From the NCBI GenBank assembly GCA_021234155.1, contig JAJEKV010000328.1:186001-250000 (forward strand): a stretch of 64,000 nucleotides of DNA, given 5' to 3'. The notes beneath the pieces were generated by a model. It was not told where the DNA came from and searched no databases. It saw only the letters and a program-made list of their open reading frames with translations. Positions 11,891-23,739 of this stretch are shown here, piece by piece; positions within the stretch are counted from its first letter, which is position 1, and each line of letters opens with the position of its first letter. This DNA is from Isoetes taiwanensis (taxonomy: Eukaryota; Streptophyta; Lycopodiopsida; Isoetales; Isoetaceae). Both the position numbers and the translations under genes were made by a program.

Positions 11891-12837
11891 TATCTAGTAT
11901 AAAAGAATGATCAAACTTATTAGTTCCATCATAATGAGAAAACATAGACGCAGGTCTTACCTCTCTATCCTCATCTTCTTCTTTCTCTTCTTCTATCACT
12001 TTCCTTAGATGCAATACTAAACGCAACAGCACTTCTTCTGCCACCTCTTCCTCTGGGCGTGTTGCCCCTTCCTCTGCCACGTGCTCCTCTTCCTCTCCCT
12101 CTGCTAGTACCTTTGGGAGACGGGCTTTCACTAGCATAATGACCTACACCACCACAGGTGTAGCAGTTCACAACTTTTACAACATTAGGACAATTAATCT
12201 TAATGTGTCCATTTCACCACGAAGGTAACACGGTCCAGAGGACTTACCTGTAAACTTTGCAGTCTTACCTTTGTATTCACCTTTATTCTTATATTTCTTG
12301 GCTATTAGAACTTCAGCAGTGTCTTCTTCTTCCTCCTCCCTAAGCTTCTTCTGCTCTATTTCAGTCCTGGCTAGTCTTTCAGCCTCATCCCTGTCTTTTG
12401 CAACTGCCTTGATCAATGTGGAAAGAGTTTCCATATTAGAGAATATCCTGGATACTTGTAATATTTTTGCATTTTCAGATAAGCCTTCCCCTGCTGCATC
12501 TAGATCTGCACAAATTAAGTCAAACTTTGCAAATAACTCCGTCACATCCATCTTTCCATCATACTTAAGCATCCTCAATTCTTTCTCAAGAACATCAATC
12601 TGAGACGAATTCTTTTCCTGAAAGTTCATTATGAGATAATTCCACATTTCCTTAGGACTGAGCCCTCTAATTTTGATTATGATGTTAGGTGCTACCTTAC
12701 ACATTATGATGGCTCTAGCTTGTGTAACTCTAAGCTCAAAATCTTCAGTTTTAACAGATTTGGATGTAGAGCTTACCTCTTCATCTTTCCCAGTAGAGCT
12801 ACTAGATACTACATCCCTTGTTGTTGGATAGGCATAT
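11871..12837 (-). pseudogene. Copia gag C-terminal part and protease start
   Basis: The frame at 12704-12177 carries the gag core (LSPKEMWNYLIMNFQEKNSSQIDVLEKELRML, then the ELFAKFD block). The frames at 12171-11871 carry one zinc knuckle (CYTCGGVGHYASE, whose last Cys is replaced by Ser) and an Arg/Gly-rich tail. The protease start FILDSGADDS follows. At least two frameshifts separate these parts. Gag packages the element RNA; the knuckle binds nucleic acid. The lost Cys would disable the finger. Confidence 0.85.
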
Positions 12838-12839
12838 TC

Positions 12840-15510
12840 ACCCCTTATTCCTTAATCTATACCGTACATAAAGTTCCTCGTTTGTGGGGTATGCAAGTAC
12901 AAAATTTGCTATACTATATAACAAGATTCACAAAATACTATAAGATTTGAGGCCATGTACTATATGGTGTTGATTTTGTACATGTATAATATGATTTTAT
13001 GGGCTCTCGCTGCCCTACGTCACCCCCCGTGTGAATATGCACCCAAACCAAAGGGGGTTTAAGGGGGAATTTTATTTTTAAGTGTGGAATGTAATGGTTT
13101 GTGTTATACCTAAAAATTTTTGGCCCCTTGGGGCCTTCAACAAAACAGAAGGGTTTGAATATAATGAATTGTATTTATTTTTAAAAAATTGGGTCTTGGT
13201 TGCTTATTATAGACCAAGTCGTTGGCATACACAACATGGTTTGTATCCTAGGACCTCTTGAACACATTTCTGTGATGATACAAGCACCTCTTATACACAT
13301 TTACAAATATCATACAAGCGGTAAAGATCTCAGTGAATCGAACCTCGGAGTAACTTAAGTGATTAAAACATAGCTGAAAGAAAACTTTGATTTAGTTGCA
13401 ACTTGACTAAGGAATGGCATAAGAACACATGGTGAGAAGCTTAAATGTTTCGTTGGTAGCTTAAGCATAAAATATATTTATGACCACATTCATAAAATAT
13501 GTACCTACAGGATTCTAATGCAACACAAGAAACCAAAGTCATAATTAGATTTCAATATCTAGCACAAGATGCCAAAGCCAATAAAATTTTAGCATAGTAT
13601 TCATGAAAATCTCTCACCCGCGAAATACCTAGAGCATTTAACATCTATTCATGAAAATGTTTATGCATGAAACCTTATTAATTTACAGCATCCCTCAATT
13701 ACATTGCATTTATTACGCATGGCACGCATCTATTACTAACATGCCCTAACATTTGTAGCATAGCGATTTGCTAACATCTATTCTTTGGGATGCCCTCTTT
13801 GTAGCATAGCGATTTGCTAACAATATGGATACTATAGCATCTCCAGGGTCAAATTTAAAGCAATTCAATCCACTTGATGAAAGTATTAAATAAAAGCTAG
13901 ATCAAGGCAAATGAAATCACTCTAGGACTCTGCCTGGATGAAGAGATTAGTCGCTCGCGTGCATTTGAAAGTGTGCATTTGAAAGCGCAAATGGATACAA
14001 CAATTGTTTAGTTCAAAAATAATCGATTTGAAATACATAACAACATTCAAGAAATTTGTGTACCTCATCTATGAATGTTTTTGTTCCATCTAAAACAACA
14101 TATGGAAATGCTTCCAAGTCGAGAATCGGTGGCCATGACCTCGGATACCAAAAATTGCATACCATATCTGCATCTATGAGAGCATTTTCTTTGACTCAAC
14201 ATGGTAGCGAAAGCGCCTTTTACTTAGCCATATCTAAGATGTGCCTTATTTTGCCCCAGTAGCTTAGCTTCCCGATCCATCATTTCTCGTCCCAAGAGTG
14301 CTCGCTACATCTTCAAAAGTATCATTCTTCTAGATGCCACATTTTTCCACAAAGACTAGTTTTGAAGCAGATGTGTTTTCATGGGTACGACTTCTATACA
14401 CATGGCACATACTCAAATACAAGAAACTATTGGTTACCTTAATAGGAAAGGAGTGCAAAACAACGGCGTAATACGTGAAAATGAAGTGAGAAGAAAATCA
14501 AGTTGGAGATGGGGAGAAAGCGAGAAGTTGAGCTTTTAACACTACAAGAGGAAGAGAAGCTTGCAATCCAAGAGAAAATAAGATTAGAAAAGGAGAAAAC
14601 ACGAGGTTCTTGAACAAGCTAAGTCTCTGCTGCGGTTCTTTGCCACTTCGCCAAAGCATTGGCGAGCGCATTCATTGCAATCTTTGCTAGAAGAGGGCAA
14701 ATGTAAGCTTTTGCTTACTATCCACCTCAAATTTTTATCTCGTCTTGTACTTCAAATTCATTTCCTTTTTGATTGTCGAGCAAGAAAAGGCTAATATTGT
14801 GGAATCTTCCAAATCTATCGACACTATTGAGAAACGTTAAATTTTGCGAAGCGCCAATTCTTCCGAGCCTTGAAGAAGAGTCAAAATCGTGCGGAGGATT
14901 CACCCAAACAGATTGTGAGTATACGGAGAAACTAAGGAGCCGGGAAGGCGATGCGATGTCGACCCTAAACCCGCGGGTTTTACTCTAGGTAAACAAGCGT
15001 ATTGTACAAGATAAAGTTACTCAACGAGAAAGATGAGGATGTCTCGGTAAAATAATGATGCACCCCGCGTAAACACGGAACAAAAAGCAAGGTGTCTGCG
15101 AAATATCCAACGCTTGAAAAAATATAGTTCGAAACTATTGCATATGCTACAACTGTGGACAAAGGTCGCGTAAGCGATAAAATCCCTAAAGCGTGAACTA
15201 CAATCAGGAGCCCTAAAACCGCCACTCCATTGCCATCGAACTCCTCGAAGCCATAGCCATAACTTCCGGATCAACCAGAATAGAACCCTAAAGTGGAGTT
15301 CCAAAATCCAACCCTAAAGTAGAACTCTCGAGGTCTTGCATGCCACGATTTGAAAATCGTGGAGGTACCATTGGAAAATATCAATAAAATTAATCCAGAA
15401 TTAGTGCACCCGTATGCGCACTCTAGATGTACGCATTAGTACATCTAATTGCATACGCGATGAAATCATAGCAAAACCATATGCAAAAGCGTACAAAAAT
15501 ACAAAAGGAA
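12840..15510. mobile_element. About 2.7 kb foreign insertion in copia gag
   Basis: Gag is open on either side of this block, and nothing inside matches gag, so the block is an insertion. The borders look alike (CCCCTTATTCC on the left, reverse complement CAGGGGGTTCC on the right), but I could not fix target duplication or termini. The left 200 bp contain an inverted GCATATTCAC/GTGAATATGC pair (12832-12841, 13031-13040). A 25-bp direct repeat (core TAGCATAGCGATTTGC) occurs at about 13750 and 13797. A plus-strand stretch at about 14500-14705 reads as a Glu/Lys-rich helix ending in FFATSPKHWRAHSLQSLLEEGK just before a GTAAGC, like a captured exon, but I cannot identify it. Confidence 0.6.
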
Positions 15511-15680
15511 CCCCCTGTTATAATGCTAGATATTGCAGACTGCTCTAATGGCTCTCAAAGGCTCCATAGTTTTTCATACACCAATACTTCCTTCATTTGT
15601 TCTTTCCATGTCTAAAATCCTTCTTTTCCTTTAAACACATCTATGGAGTTCAAAAGAGTTGCTCCAAATCGGGTTGACAT
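15510..15680 (-). pseudogene. Copia gag N-terminal part
   Basis: Starts at the ATG at 15680 with MSTRFGATLLNSIDVFKG, like the other two copia gags in the window. It has in-frame stops (after KEGF and after LWSL) and is cut near 15510 by the insertion 12840-15510. Gag resumes on the far side at about 12837. Confidence 0.8.
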
Positions 15681-15687
15681 TATGTCA

Positions 15688-15699
15688 GCTCTGATACCA
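15688..15699 (-). promoter_or_regulatory. Primer-binding site, initiator tRNA-Met
   Basis: The minus strand reads TGGTATCAGAGC one base inside the 5' LTR. It is the tRNA primer site for minus-strand DNA synthesis. Confidence 0.9.
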
Positions 15700-15700
15700 C

Positions 15701-16167
15701 TGTTATGGAATTCTTACTTGCTAGTATGCCAATCAAATATCACTACTTATTATTGTTCAATGTCAACCACGTTTACATAATATGGAGCCGATTTTGCTTC
15801 TTTCAATATAATTCATAAATATACACCTTATGAACAGTGAACTCTGCAATGCCAAAAACACCCAGCTTCGATCCAATTATTCAAGACAATTCCAGCATAG
15901 ATCAGCTTTAGGTCTGTATCCTTGATTGCTTCAGCCTCGATGATCACACTGAGCTGAATTAGTCCCAGAATGGATATCCACTGTCATTGATCATTTTATT
16001 TTTGTTTTAGCTCATGACCCGATCCTGTCTTCGTTTTCATGTATATCTTTTAAACCACTAACTTACAACCATTAGAATAGAATAATGGTATATTTTCGAC
16101 CTTGGTGCACAATGCAAGTTCTCCTATGTTAAGGCATGACCCATTACACGATCCAGCTATCTCAATA
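15701..16167 (-). repeat. 5' LTR of the minus-strand copia
   Basis: The partner of 9766-10241; ends with CTCAATA instead of CTCAACA, so the terminal CA on this side has mutated. It borders the PBS on the inner side and GTGAG (16168-16172) on the outer side. Confidence 0.9.
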
Positions 16168-16172
16168 GTGAG

Positions 16173-16920
16173 CCCAGTTTTTTGGTTTGCTATACCTTCA
16201 AGAACTCAATGCCTGCATTCGTGAAGCAATAATATATTGCATTAATTGTTAGTGCTTAGCTCAACATGCCTTGAAGTAATTTTCTTGTTTCTTAACCAGT
16301 ATAAAGAAGGTAAGAACGGATTTTTCTTAAGAACTTAATAAACTAGAAAATGATAATCATCCTAAAGATGAGAGTAACATACCTCTTGTGCACAGTGGTT
16401 GATAGAGAGAGACGCGTGAAAGTTACAATTGCCCAGCAGAATTGAGGAACAAGAGAAAACATAGGTTTCCAACATCTGAGTGACTTACTAGCTGCTCTAG
16501 ATATACGCTTGCTATGCCACAACTTAATGTCTAGGCTGCACCACAGGATTTCTATCCTATGTCAAATTCTGCAGGCAGATGAGATGCATTATTGCTGCCA
16601 TTGATAATGTAACTTCAGGTGGTCTATCATTAGGTTGTTTTGTTATCAATCCTGGTTACAAGTTATGTGCTATATAATGGAAAACACCAGCAGCCTTTCC
16701 AAGAATTGTAGCCGAATTAAACATATCTACAATTATTCTCTAGTTTTTTATTCTTTATCTTTATTTTTTATATGCCAATGAGATTGCGCCTTACACTTGG
16801 CAGCTACAACCTCGGGGCCAAGTACATCTTGTATGTTTTCTATAAACTTTATTATGCATTAGTTTCTATTATTATTTGTTTTAGGTATTGTATATTGTGT
16901 TTGAAATGAAAAAAGCATAT
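16173..16920. other. Non-coding stretch
   Basis: AT-rich sequence outside the copia element. I see no gene, repeat array or element end here. Confidence 0.4.
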
Positions 16921-16927
16921 CATTGAA

Positions 16928-17905
16928 ATGCCTATGCTGGGGATATTGGCAAATCGTTATCGTTCACAAACAAAAAATTTAAGACCATTCTTGGATGACT
17001 CTAGAAGTGGAGCAAATTGGTATTGTGAACCCAAGCTAGTAGTAGAATTTGACATTGGAAAAAACTATATTTCTATCAATGGAACATTCAGGCATGTAAA
17101 TTGTAAGCGTAGCTCTACCGATGATAGTGCATTTCCCAACATCAATACCCAAAGAGAGAAATTTGAGAGAGCAAGTTTCACGTCAAGAAGGGAAGATAGA
17201 AAGAGGTCTTAGGACAACAGAAACAGGGATACAGGAATACGGGTTGATTATTTAACAAATTCTGAAATATTAGACATTGCACAGTCTGCAAGGCTAGAGG
17301 GGAAAAGGGAATTGTTATTCGATAAAATGAGAATTGTAGCTCTTTCAGTACGAGTAAGGTCCTTGCGTGATAGCTTAACAGAATCTATGAATCACAAGGA
17401 TGTGAAGAAATTTTGCACTGATATAGTAGAAGCACATATGCAAGAGAAGTTTGATGGCAAATCGGCACTATGTTTTTGACAGATATTGCCCAAAATATTA
17501 TAAACCCTGGGCAAAAAAGATGATACAAGGAAACAACTAAGCAGTTGTTTGAGACAATAAGGATTTGGGGTGGTCGAAGGATGCACAAATTTTTATCTAT
17601 TGGTGGTCCAAGCATGATAACAACAATGAGATCGACGCGCAAAAATTTCTGTTGTAGAGTCGGGATAAATGAAGCCACTTTTTTGCATTTGGGAAAGACA
17701 TGTGGAAAGTACATGAAAGATATGAATTTACAATTTGGTTGTGTGCCAGTTCTTGTGGCCGAAGATGAGACTGTAGTTGGGTGAGCAGTTTGTTGGGTTG
17801 CAAGAGATGATGCATTAATTGGATTTTGTAGCAAGTCAATAGACCATCAATGGCAATGATGTTGTGAAAGCTTTGAAAGGGGATTTTTAGGAGAGGACTT
17901 GCCAT
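16928..17905 (+). pseudogene. Decayed transposase-like coding region
   Basis: An ORF of 94 codons (16928-17212) is followed, through stops and frameshifts, by peptide-like text: NSEILDIAQSARLEGKR (about 17260), then FETIRIWGGRRMHKFLSI and GCVPVLVAEDETVVG (17545-17784), then CWVARDDALIGFCSKSIDH. The spacing AEDET ... D.L.GFC suggests the acidic core of a transposase-like nuclease fold, but I cannot name the superfamily. Two similar segments of about 65 bp (17849-17915 and 17960-18025, both reading GND..KALK) look like a partial duplication. No intact protein can be made. It could instead be a remnant of an unrelated host gene. Confidence 0.4.
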
Positions 17906-18116
17906 TGCAATAGCTCCTTAGATGAAAACTGAAATGCATATCTCCAAGCCAAATCAGAAAGGCAATGATGCTGCAAAAGCTTTGAAATGAGATTTGTAGC
18001 AAAGGATCTGCCATTGCGATACTTCAAGCAAAACCGTAAGGGTTGAGGAGTTGCCATAATGCTGGCCCCAAGACGGACCTGTAATGCCCTCCAAAACTTT
18101 ATGGCCAGCTGGACGC

Positions 18117-18593
18117 CCGTATTTAGAGTCGGGGATGTGGTATATCTGGCTTTTTATGTGGTACACCCGGCCATCCGTTATCAGCCCGGTGGTATATCTA
18201 GCCAAAGGCCAAAAAGGATGGTATACTTGGCAAAAAAAATGGAATATTTGTCCAAAACATGGTACATCACACTAAAAAGTGGTATTTCCTGCCAAAAACC
18301 AGGCACGAAACTATGCGACAGGGCCGAGGTCTTTGGTCGGATCGTTCTTACAGCTCTGTGGACAGTTTCAACTGCTTCAAAGCCCCTTCCAATGGCTTTG
18401 CTTTCCTCTTTGACACTAGATTGATGTAGAGAGAAAGAGTTTGAGCTTAGATGGAGCTGAATCGAGCAAAAAATGGCCCAAAACAGTTGGTTCTGGTCTT
18501 GAAACTGCAACATGCGCAATGGATGATAATGGATGGCCGAATATAACCACCAAAAAAGTCCGGATATACCACATCTTGGACTCTAAATACGGC
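18117..18593. mobile_element. Fold-back element with about 70-bp inverted ends
   Basis: 18117-18183 and the reverse complement of 18524-18593 share CCGTATTTAGAGTC, GATGTGGTATATC and GGCCATCC in the same order and spacing. The space between holds several TGGTATA/GGCAAAAA-type degenerate repeats (18185-18300) and no coding sequence. No clear target duplication was found. It is probably a MITE or fold-back element. Confidence 0.65.
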
Positions 18594-19658
18594 ACCACCA
18601 GTTCCACAGCTCGATTAAAAGCAGCATCCACACCATTGGTCATCAAATGGAAGATACAACTTGTACCCTTGAGGCTGGTTGGGCTTTTCACTCTAAAATG
18701 CATCAAAAACAAATGAAAAAAGTATGTCTAGATGAATCATCCAAAAATAAACGAGGGCGAAATACTTACGAGGTCCAGCCTCCTTGATTTTGTCGCGTAC
18801 CATGAATTCAACATTGTCGCATTTGAGATGCGGGAGTAAGAAAATATGTGGGTCGAAAATACACACGTCTTCCAAAAATACATAAGCCTGCAGTTTGCAT
18901 GCTTCGAATGCCCAGACCAATTCTGGTTTGCGAGATATATAGGTGTGGCGGCCCTTCTTAAAAAGGCCACTGCCTTTTGTTCTACACTTTGATCTCTTAT
19001 AAATAATTTAAAAGCATTGTCTACTTTTTTACGGCACCTTTTACTAAAGGTCTCCATTAATCAATATAATCCTTATAATATAACATGGCTTATATATTTC
19101 ATTCAATGGTTTGGCAAAAATATACATGCATAAAAAATCTTTTTTGTACCTTTTCCATTGGACTAGAATATTATAAATCAAAAATATTATAAAACACAAC
19201 ATAATATTTTGCCTTAGTATGTTAGTGCATCATTAGTGGTGTTCCTGTGTTGCTGGAAGCCCTACATGAATGTCAACAGAGACAACTGGGGAGGGGAGGT
19301 CTAGAGGCTTTAACCAATTGTTCAATTTCTTGATATGTGGGATGTCATGCTCAATGGTCTAATTTGTAATATTAATAGTATTGTGGAGAGTCGGTTAAGA
19401 AGTTTCCTTGGGATTGGACGTTAGGGTTCAATCCCTCCAATACAAAAAACCTAGGGGTCCAAAATGGCTTGAATAAATATTTTTCTATTTATAATATTTA
19501 TATACATAATGGGCTATGCATGGATATAAAAAAAAATATTGGCCCCTTTTCAGGCCTAGAGGTTGTTTTGTAAAAGATGGACTCCATTGTAAGTAAAATA
19601 ATGCAGTGGACCTACTTAGAAAAGGGGTCATGGAATATGGAAAAACATTACTTTTTGT
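18594..19658. other. Stretch without a supported gene
   Basis: A minus-strand frame at 18693-18920 (with FEACKLQAYVFLEDVCIFDPHIFLLPHLKCDNVEFMVRD-like text) looks somewhat protein-like and overlaps another frame at 18737-19057. I cannot identify it and it may be part of the decayed element upstream. The rest is AT-rich with nothing recognisable. Confidence 0.3.
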
Positions 19659-19830
19659 AGAATAGAATAGAATAGTTTTTTTTAATGTCCACGGAGACCA
19701 ATAGGTCATGGGACCCATACAATGGGCTAGTACAATCATTACTACTAGGATTAAAAAACCCCTGCCTCGAAAGGTTTTCAAGGGAAAAACCTTTGCAGTA
19801 ATGATGATACTAGACAAGCAGAGATAATGA
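19659..19830 (-). repeat. LINE 3' UTR and (TTCTA)n tail
   Basis: The minus strand has a short inverted AAGGTTTTTCCCTTG/AAAACC block, then GGGTCCCATGACC, a TCCGTGGACATTAAAA block and a tail of about three TTCTA units. The same blocks occur at the LINE ends near 51667-51985 and 52106, and in looser form at 41750-41930, but each copy has a different tail unit. Confidence 0.8.
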
Positions 19831-20157
19831 CTACTGAGGGCTCAGTAATTGCAGACGTTTATCTAGAACCTCAAGTATGTATAATGCCAAGTCATGCATA
19901 GATGGTGCTCTGAGAAGTTGTGGAAGCGTGGAATGGAATGCTAAGGTCAAAAAATGATTCCGAACTATCTCAAAAGTAGGGCAACTCAGAAGAGTATGGC
20001 TTTCATCTTCAATAACCTGTAACTGGCAACAGGCACATAGCCTCGCTTCTTGCGGCAATTGTGGCCGCTCCCATCTATCTGTCTCAATCAGAGTAGCTTT
20101 GTGAGACCGCGGCGAATTGATGCAATAGCTACAAGCTTGTTCTGGACAATGAAGCAA
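19831..20157 (-). pseudogene. LINE ORF2 C-terminal Cys/His domain
   Basis: Contains CACCQLQVIEDESHTLLSCP, parallel to CQCCHMRTVEDEHHALQECP at the end of the plus-strand LINE. This is the zinc-finger-like motif near the end of many plant LINE ORF2 proteins. It follows PRSHKATLIETDRWERP-type text also shared in arrangement with the other copy. The stop is 10 residues after an IL.VLDK helix. Confidence 0.8.
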
Positions 20158-20664
20158 GCAAATAAGCTTGGGGGCCCCGTGCCAAGGTGGGATTTATGTG
20201 TGCATGATAATGACCGTTTTTCACTTGGGCCAAAATAGCTGCGTCCCATATCTTTTGAGAAAAAACGACCATTGAGATATTTTTGCAAAAACTTCGGGAT
20301 CGAAGCGGCAAGCATCAGGCAAATTTTCCGTTTACCTGACCCAACGGGCAAACCATGTAGTGCAATGCTCTTTCCAACATCGTTTCAAGCGGCGAGGAGA
20401 TTCAACCATGGCAAGTGCAAGAACGGGATACCTAACATCATCCATGTGGTGCACCTTGCGGATATAGTGGAGATGGCACTTCATGGCGGAATGTTGAAGA
20501 GGCCAAAATCCTATCTCTTGTAAAAGAATAGCATAGGGCACCGTTGTTTTAACTCAGATTTTGTAAGTGAGAAAGGACTTTTGCACCAGCTCCAAGCTCT
20601 CCCAAGCACTAGCACTAATGGCGGGCCCCCCACACTTGAGAACCATACAGTTAAAAAGCAGGCT

Positions 20665-21670
20665 CTACCAAAGCCCGAAACAAGTGGGCTTTAGGTGGCC
20701 AATCATGAATTTCTCTTGGCGAAAACAATTGTTTTGCATTGCATAGAGTGCTCTCCATCCAGCAACCACCGGCTTGGTAATACAACTTTTGTTTCCCAAA
20801 GTGTGTTCTTGCGAGAATTCTACACCAAGATACTTGTAGCTATCTACAACTTCAACCCAGCGGCTATCATAGTGCATAGGGGAACATTGTGGCGAGAAGA
20901 TTGAACTACCAAAAGCTTGGTCTTTTGGAGATTAACACATAAACTTTGTGTTCTCACAAAAACAATCTTGAGCATGTAAATGTTCGCATACTAGCGGCGG
21001 TATGTGTGTGAAGTGAAACATCATCGGCATACATAAGTTGCCTAATGATATAGTGTGCCAAATGTGGACCTCGTAGCCATGATTATCAAGCCATTCCTCC
21101 AATTGATCAATGTACAAGCCAAAGAGTGTAGGAGATAAAAGGGCAACCCCGTCGAACTCCAATATTGCTAGTGATTTGAGTACACGATCTTTGGAAATTT
21201 AGCAAAAACCCTTTCATAGAGCCGATAAAGCGCATTTTGAAGATCTTGTGGAACCCCAAGTGCACGCAAAGCCGCCAAAGAAGCTCGTGTGATGCTTGTA
21301 TCAAAAGCGTAAGTAAAATCCACAAAGCATATATAGAGGCCTTGTTTGAGACTTGACTATGTTCAATAAGCATCGCAATGTGAAAATATGGTCTATTGTA
21401 GAATGGCATGGACGAAAGCACACTTTTGTCAAAGACGCATTACATCGGTATGTTCTACCCATGATGTCAATGCTTCTCGAGTAAGCCCGGCTAAGAGCTT
21501 TGAAAATATGGAACTTACCATGATCATGCGATAATTAGAAGGGTCATGCTTATCACCGCTTTGTAAATTGGTACAACCTTCAACGGCCGACCCAAGTTTA
21601 CGGCAAGCCTTCTTGCAAAGATTGATTTCAAAGAGTAGTGATGATTGGAAGCAATAGCGGACCCCCATTT
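20665..21670 (-). pseudogene. LINE reverse transcriptase remnant
   Basis: Frames at 21429-21668 (KHDPSNYRMIMVSSIFSKLLAGLTREALTSWVE), 21107-21421 (STQITSNIGVRRGCPFISYTLWL) and 20932-21162 (LLSPTLFGLYIDQLEEWLDNHGYEVH) correspond in order to RT motifs of the plus-strand LINE (GVKQGCPLSPTLFGLYIDKLE). A YAYDV-type catalytic box is no longer readable in frame near 21010-21040 (MPMMFHFTH). The frame at 20665-20877 continues as DSYKYLGVEFSQEHT, the usual block downstream of the catalytic core. Confidence 0.8.
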
Positions 21671-22240
21671 AAAGCAATTACGCGCAAACCTTGAAGACCG
21701 GGGAGACTTGCCATTAGATAGATGTGATCCTTCTTTGACTTCCTCCTACTGTGAATTGAAGAATATCACCTACCAAAGGAGGCCTGAAATTAAGGACGGG
21801 ATGATCATATAAGTGGACCAATGCGCTCATCCCATTCTTTGCATAGGAATATGTCCAAGGGTAGGAGGGTCGATATAATATTTTGTGCGAGAAGGTCAGA
21901 GGCTCGTGCTTGATAATTCAAACATTTTGGCTCGGCAACAAAGCGTGCCTTCTTGCGTTTCAAAGCGGACTTATAATTACGAGATGGCATTATGGCGCGA
22001 TATCGGCTCAACTATCGTTATAATTGTTTTTAAGCCGCTTGCGTCTTCATCAAACCAGACATTTCTAGGAAAGGATTTCCTACGGCATGAAGCAACACCG
22101 AAGTCGTGTACCAAATCAAGAGGCAGTGAAGTAAGCAAAGCATCGAAAATCTTTGATTCATCTTGAAGAGTTGGGTAATTCAAAATACACATGGCGTAGG
22201 AGCTAATGTACATTTCATATTCAAAAGATCTAGAATAAGT

Positions 22241-23140
22241 TTAAGCGAATGCGGCGAGGAACTGGATAGCAATGGGTTGAAGAGGTGGAAGCTGCCACTT
22301 TAATGACAAATAAAGTGGATAGTGATCAGATTTTATCTCCTCATCTCTATGCCTTGTGCCAATTCGAAAGTCTGAAATGAGATCCAAGGCTTGCACTTGG
22401 GAAATGACATAATCAACAACACTAGTACCACCACCGCCTATCACATGCATGTAATACCTTTAGAGTGTGGCCATTGCTCTAAGCCATTACAAAGTACCAT
22501 CTCAAAGACTTCACAACTGGATGAGCTCCCTTCCAAATGTTGAGGCGGGTTTGTTAGCATCGAGGCGATGAGCGTGGAAAAGGCGTATCATACTTGAGAC
22601 ATCCATAAAGGGTCGAACATCCTCAAGTATGAGTTGAGCAAAGCTTGCATTTCAGCGGTCACGAGCATTGAAATCACCAAGAAGAATAACATTCCCCAAC
22701 TGTTTGAATTGAGCAATGTCATCATAAAGATCACCATAGGGATCACTGCGAGCGACATCATATTCATCATAAAAAGGTGATGATGTAGGTGGAAAGTAAC
22801 AGGCAGCAACAAAATGGTACTACTATTGTGGCAATGAAGTTTGATCCACATGTAGCAATTATATCTATCAACTTTATGAAGGCGTGATATATGGGGCAAG
22901 GGCGTCCTCGAAATAGCAAGCAACTCCATAACCCGCTGCCCATGACATTCATTAAATAATGAAAAGAATTGATAGCTTTGTAAAATGAGGTAGCCGTTTG
23001 GCTAAATGCTCCCCACGTTTCCATGAGCGAAGGATATCCATATCTTTTGCAATGGGATTCAAGCCATCACCTTTACGCCATGGAAAACCTCGACAATTCA
23101 AGACACCAACAGAAGGCACATTTCCTAGGAAGGTACATTT
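22241..23140 (-). pseudogene. LINE apurinic endonuclease domain remnant
   Basis: Starts near 23110 with VLNCRGFPWRKGDG (compare SWNCRGFPG in the plus-strand LINE). It ends with GGGGTSVVDYVISQVQALDLISDFRIG and KSDHYPLYLSL at 22241-22450, the C-terminal motif of the AP-endonuclease domain that nicks target DNA. The middle is frameshifted. A 22588-22929 frame lies across the domain interior. Confidence 0.78.
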
Positions 23141-23739
23141 GAGGTATGGCGGTCACGAGCTAAGGAGAATTTGGAGCAATAGAAGCGGCAAGGCGGCGAT
23201 AGCGAGGAACATCGGCGGCAGCGGCGGCGGCATCAAAGGGTACCATTAGCAACATCGTGCGGGGAGGAATGGCCTTGAGCGAGAAGAAGATGTGGTGGGT
23301 GCGGAAGATGGAACAACACGAGGCATTTGCGGCGTTGGTGTGTGCATGGGAAATGGGGAGAATGGACTTTAACACCAGCGGTATGAGTGGCCTTGGCGTG
23401 ATGAAAGCGTCAGCAAAAAGTTGCATGTGATGGTGTAAAAATACGGAGTTTTCCGCGAATCGGTGCCTTACCACCATTCTTTTGAATGTCACGGACCTTT
23501 GCAAATTTCGGCGTCTTGCTAACCGCCGGGACTTAGTAAAGATCAAAATCCGGATAGAGAGATGTCCCTTTCAATTGCTTGGCACCGCTTGAGGATATCC
23601 ATTTTAGTACTCAAATTTCACCTTTGTAAATTTCACTATCTCTTGTGGTGGTGGGGCTGCAATGCTCCAACACTATGTGCGGCAGGTGACAACAAACCGG
23701 TGTTGTGAAGTCAATTTAGCTAACACCAAAAGTCGTACC

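Larger units (their letters stand above)
9766..16167 (-). mobile_element. Ty1/copia retrotransposon, deleted and interrupted
   Basis: A complete insertion bounded by LTRs at 9766-10241 (3') and 15701-16167 (5') and flanked by the direct repeat GTGAG at 9761-9765 and 16168-16172. On the minus strand the order is LTR, PBS, gag, protease, partial integrase, purine-rich tract next to 10242, LTR. Reverse transcriptase and RNase H are missing: the integrase C-terminal region runs straight to the 3' LTR. A segment of about 2.7 kb interrupts gag. The two LTRs differ by many substitutions and small indels, so the insertion is old. The element cannot move by itself. Confidence 0.9.
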
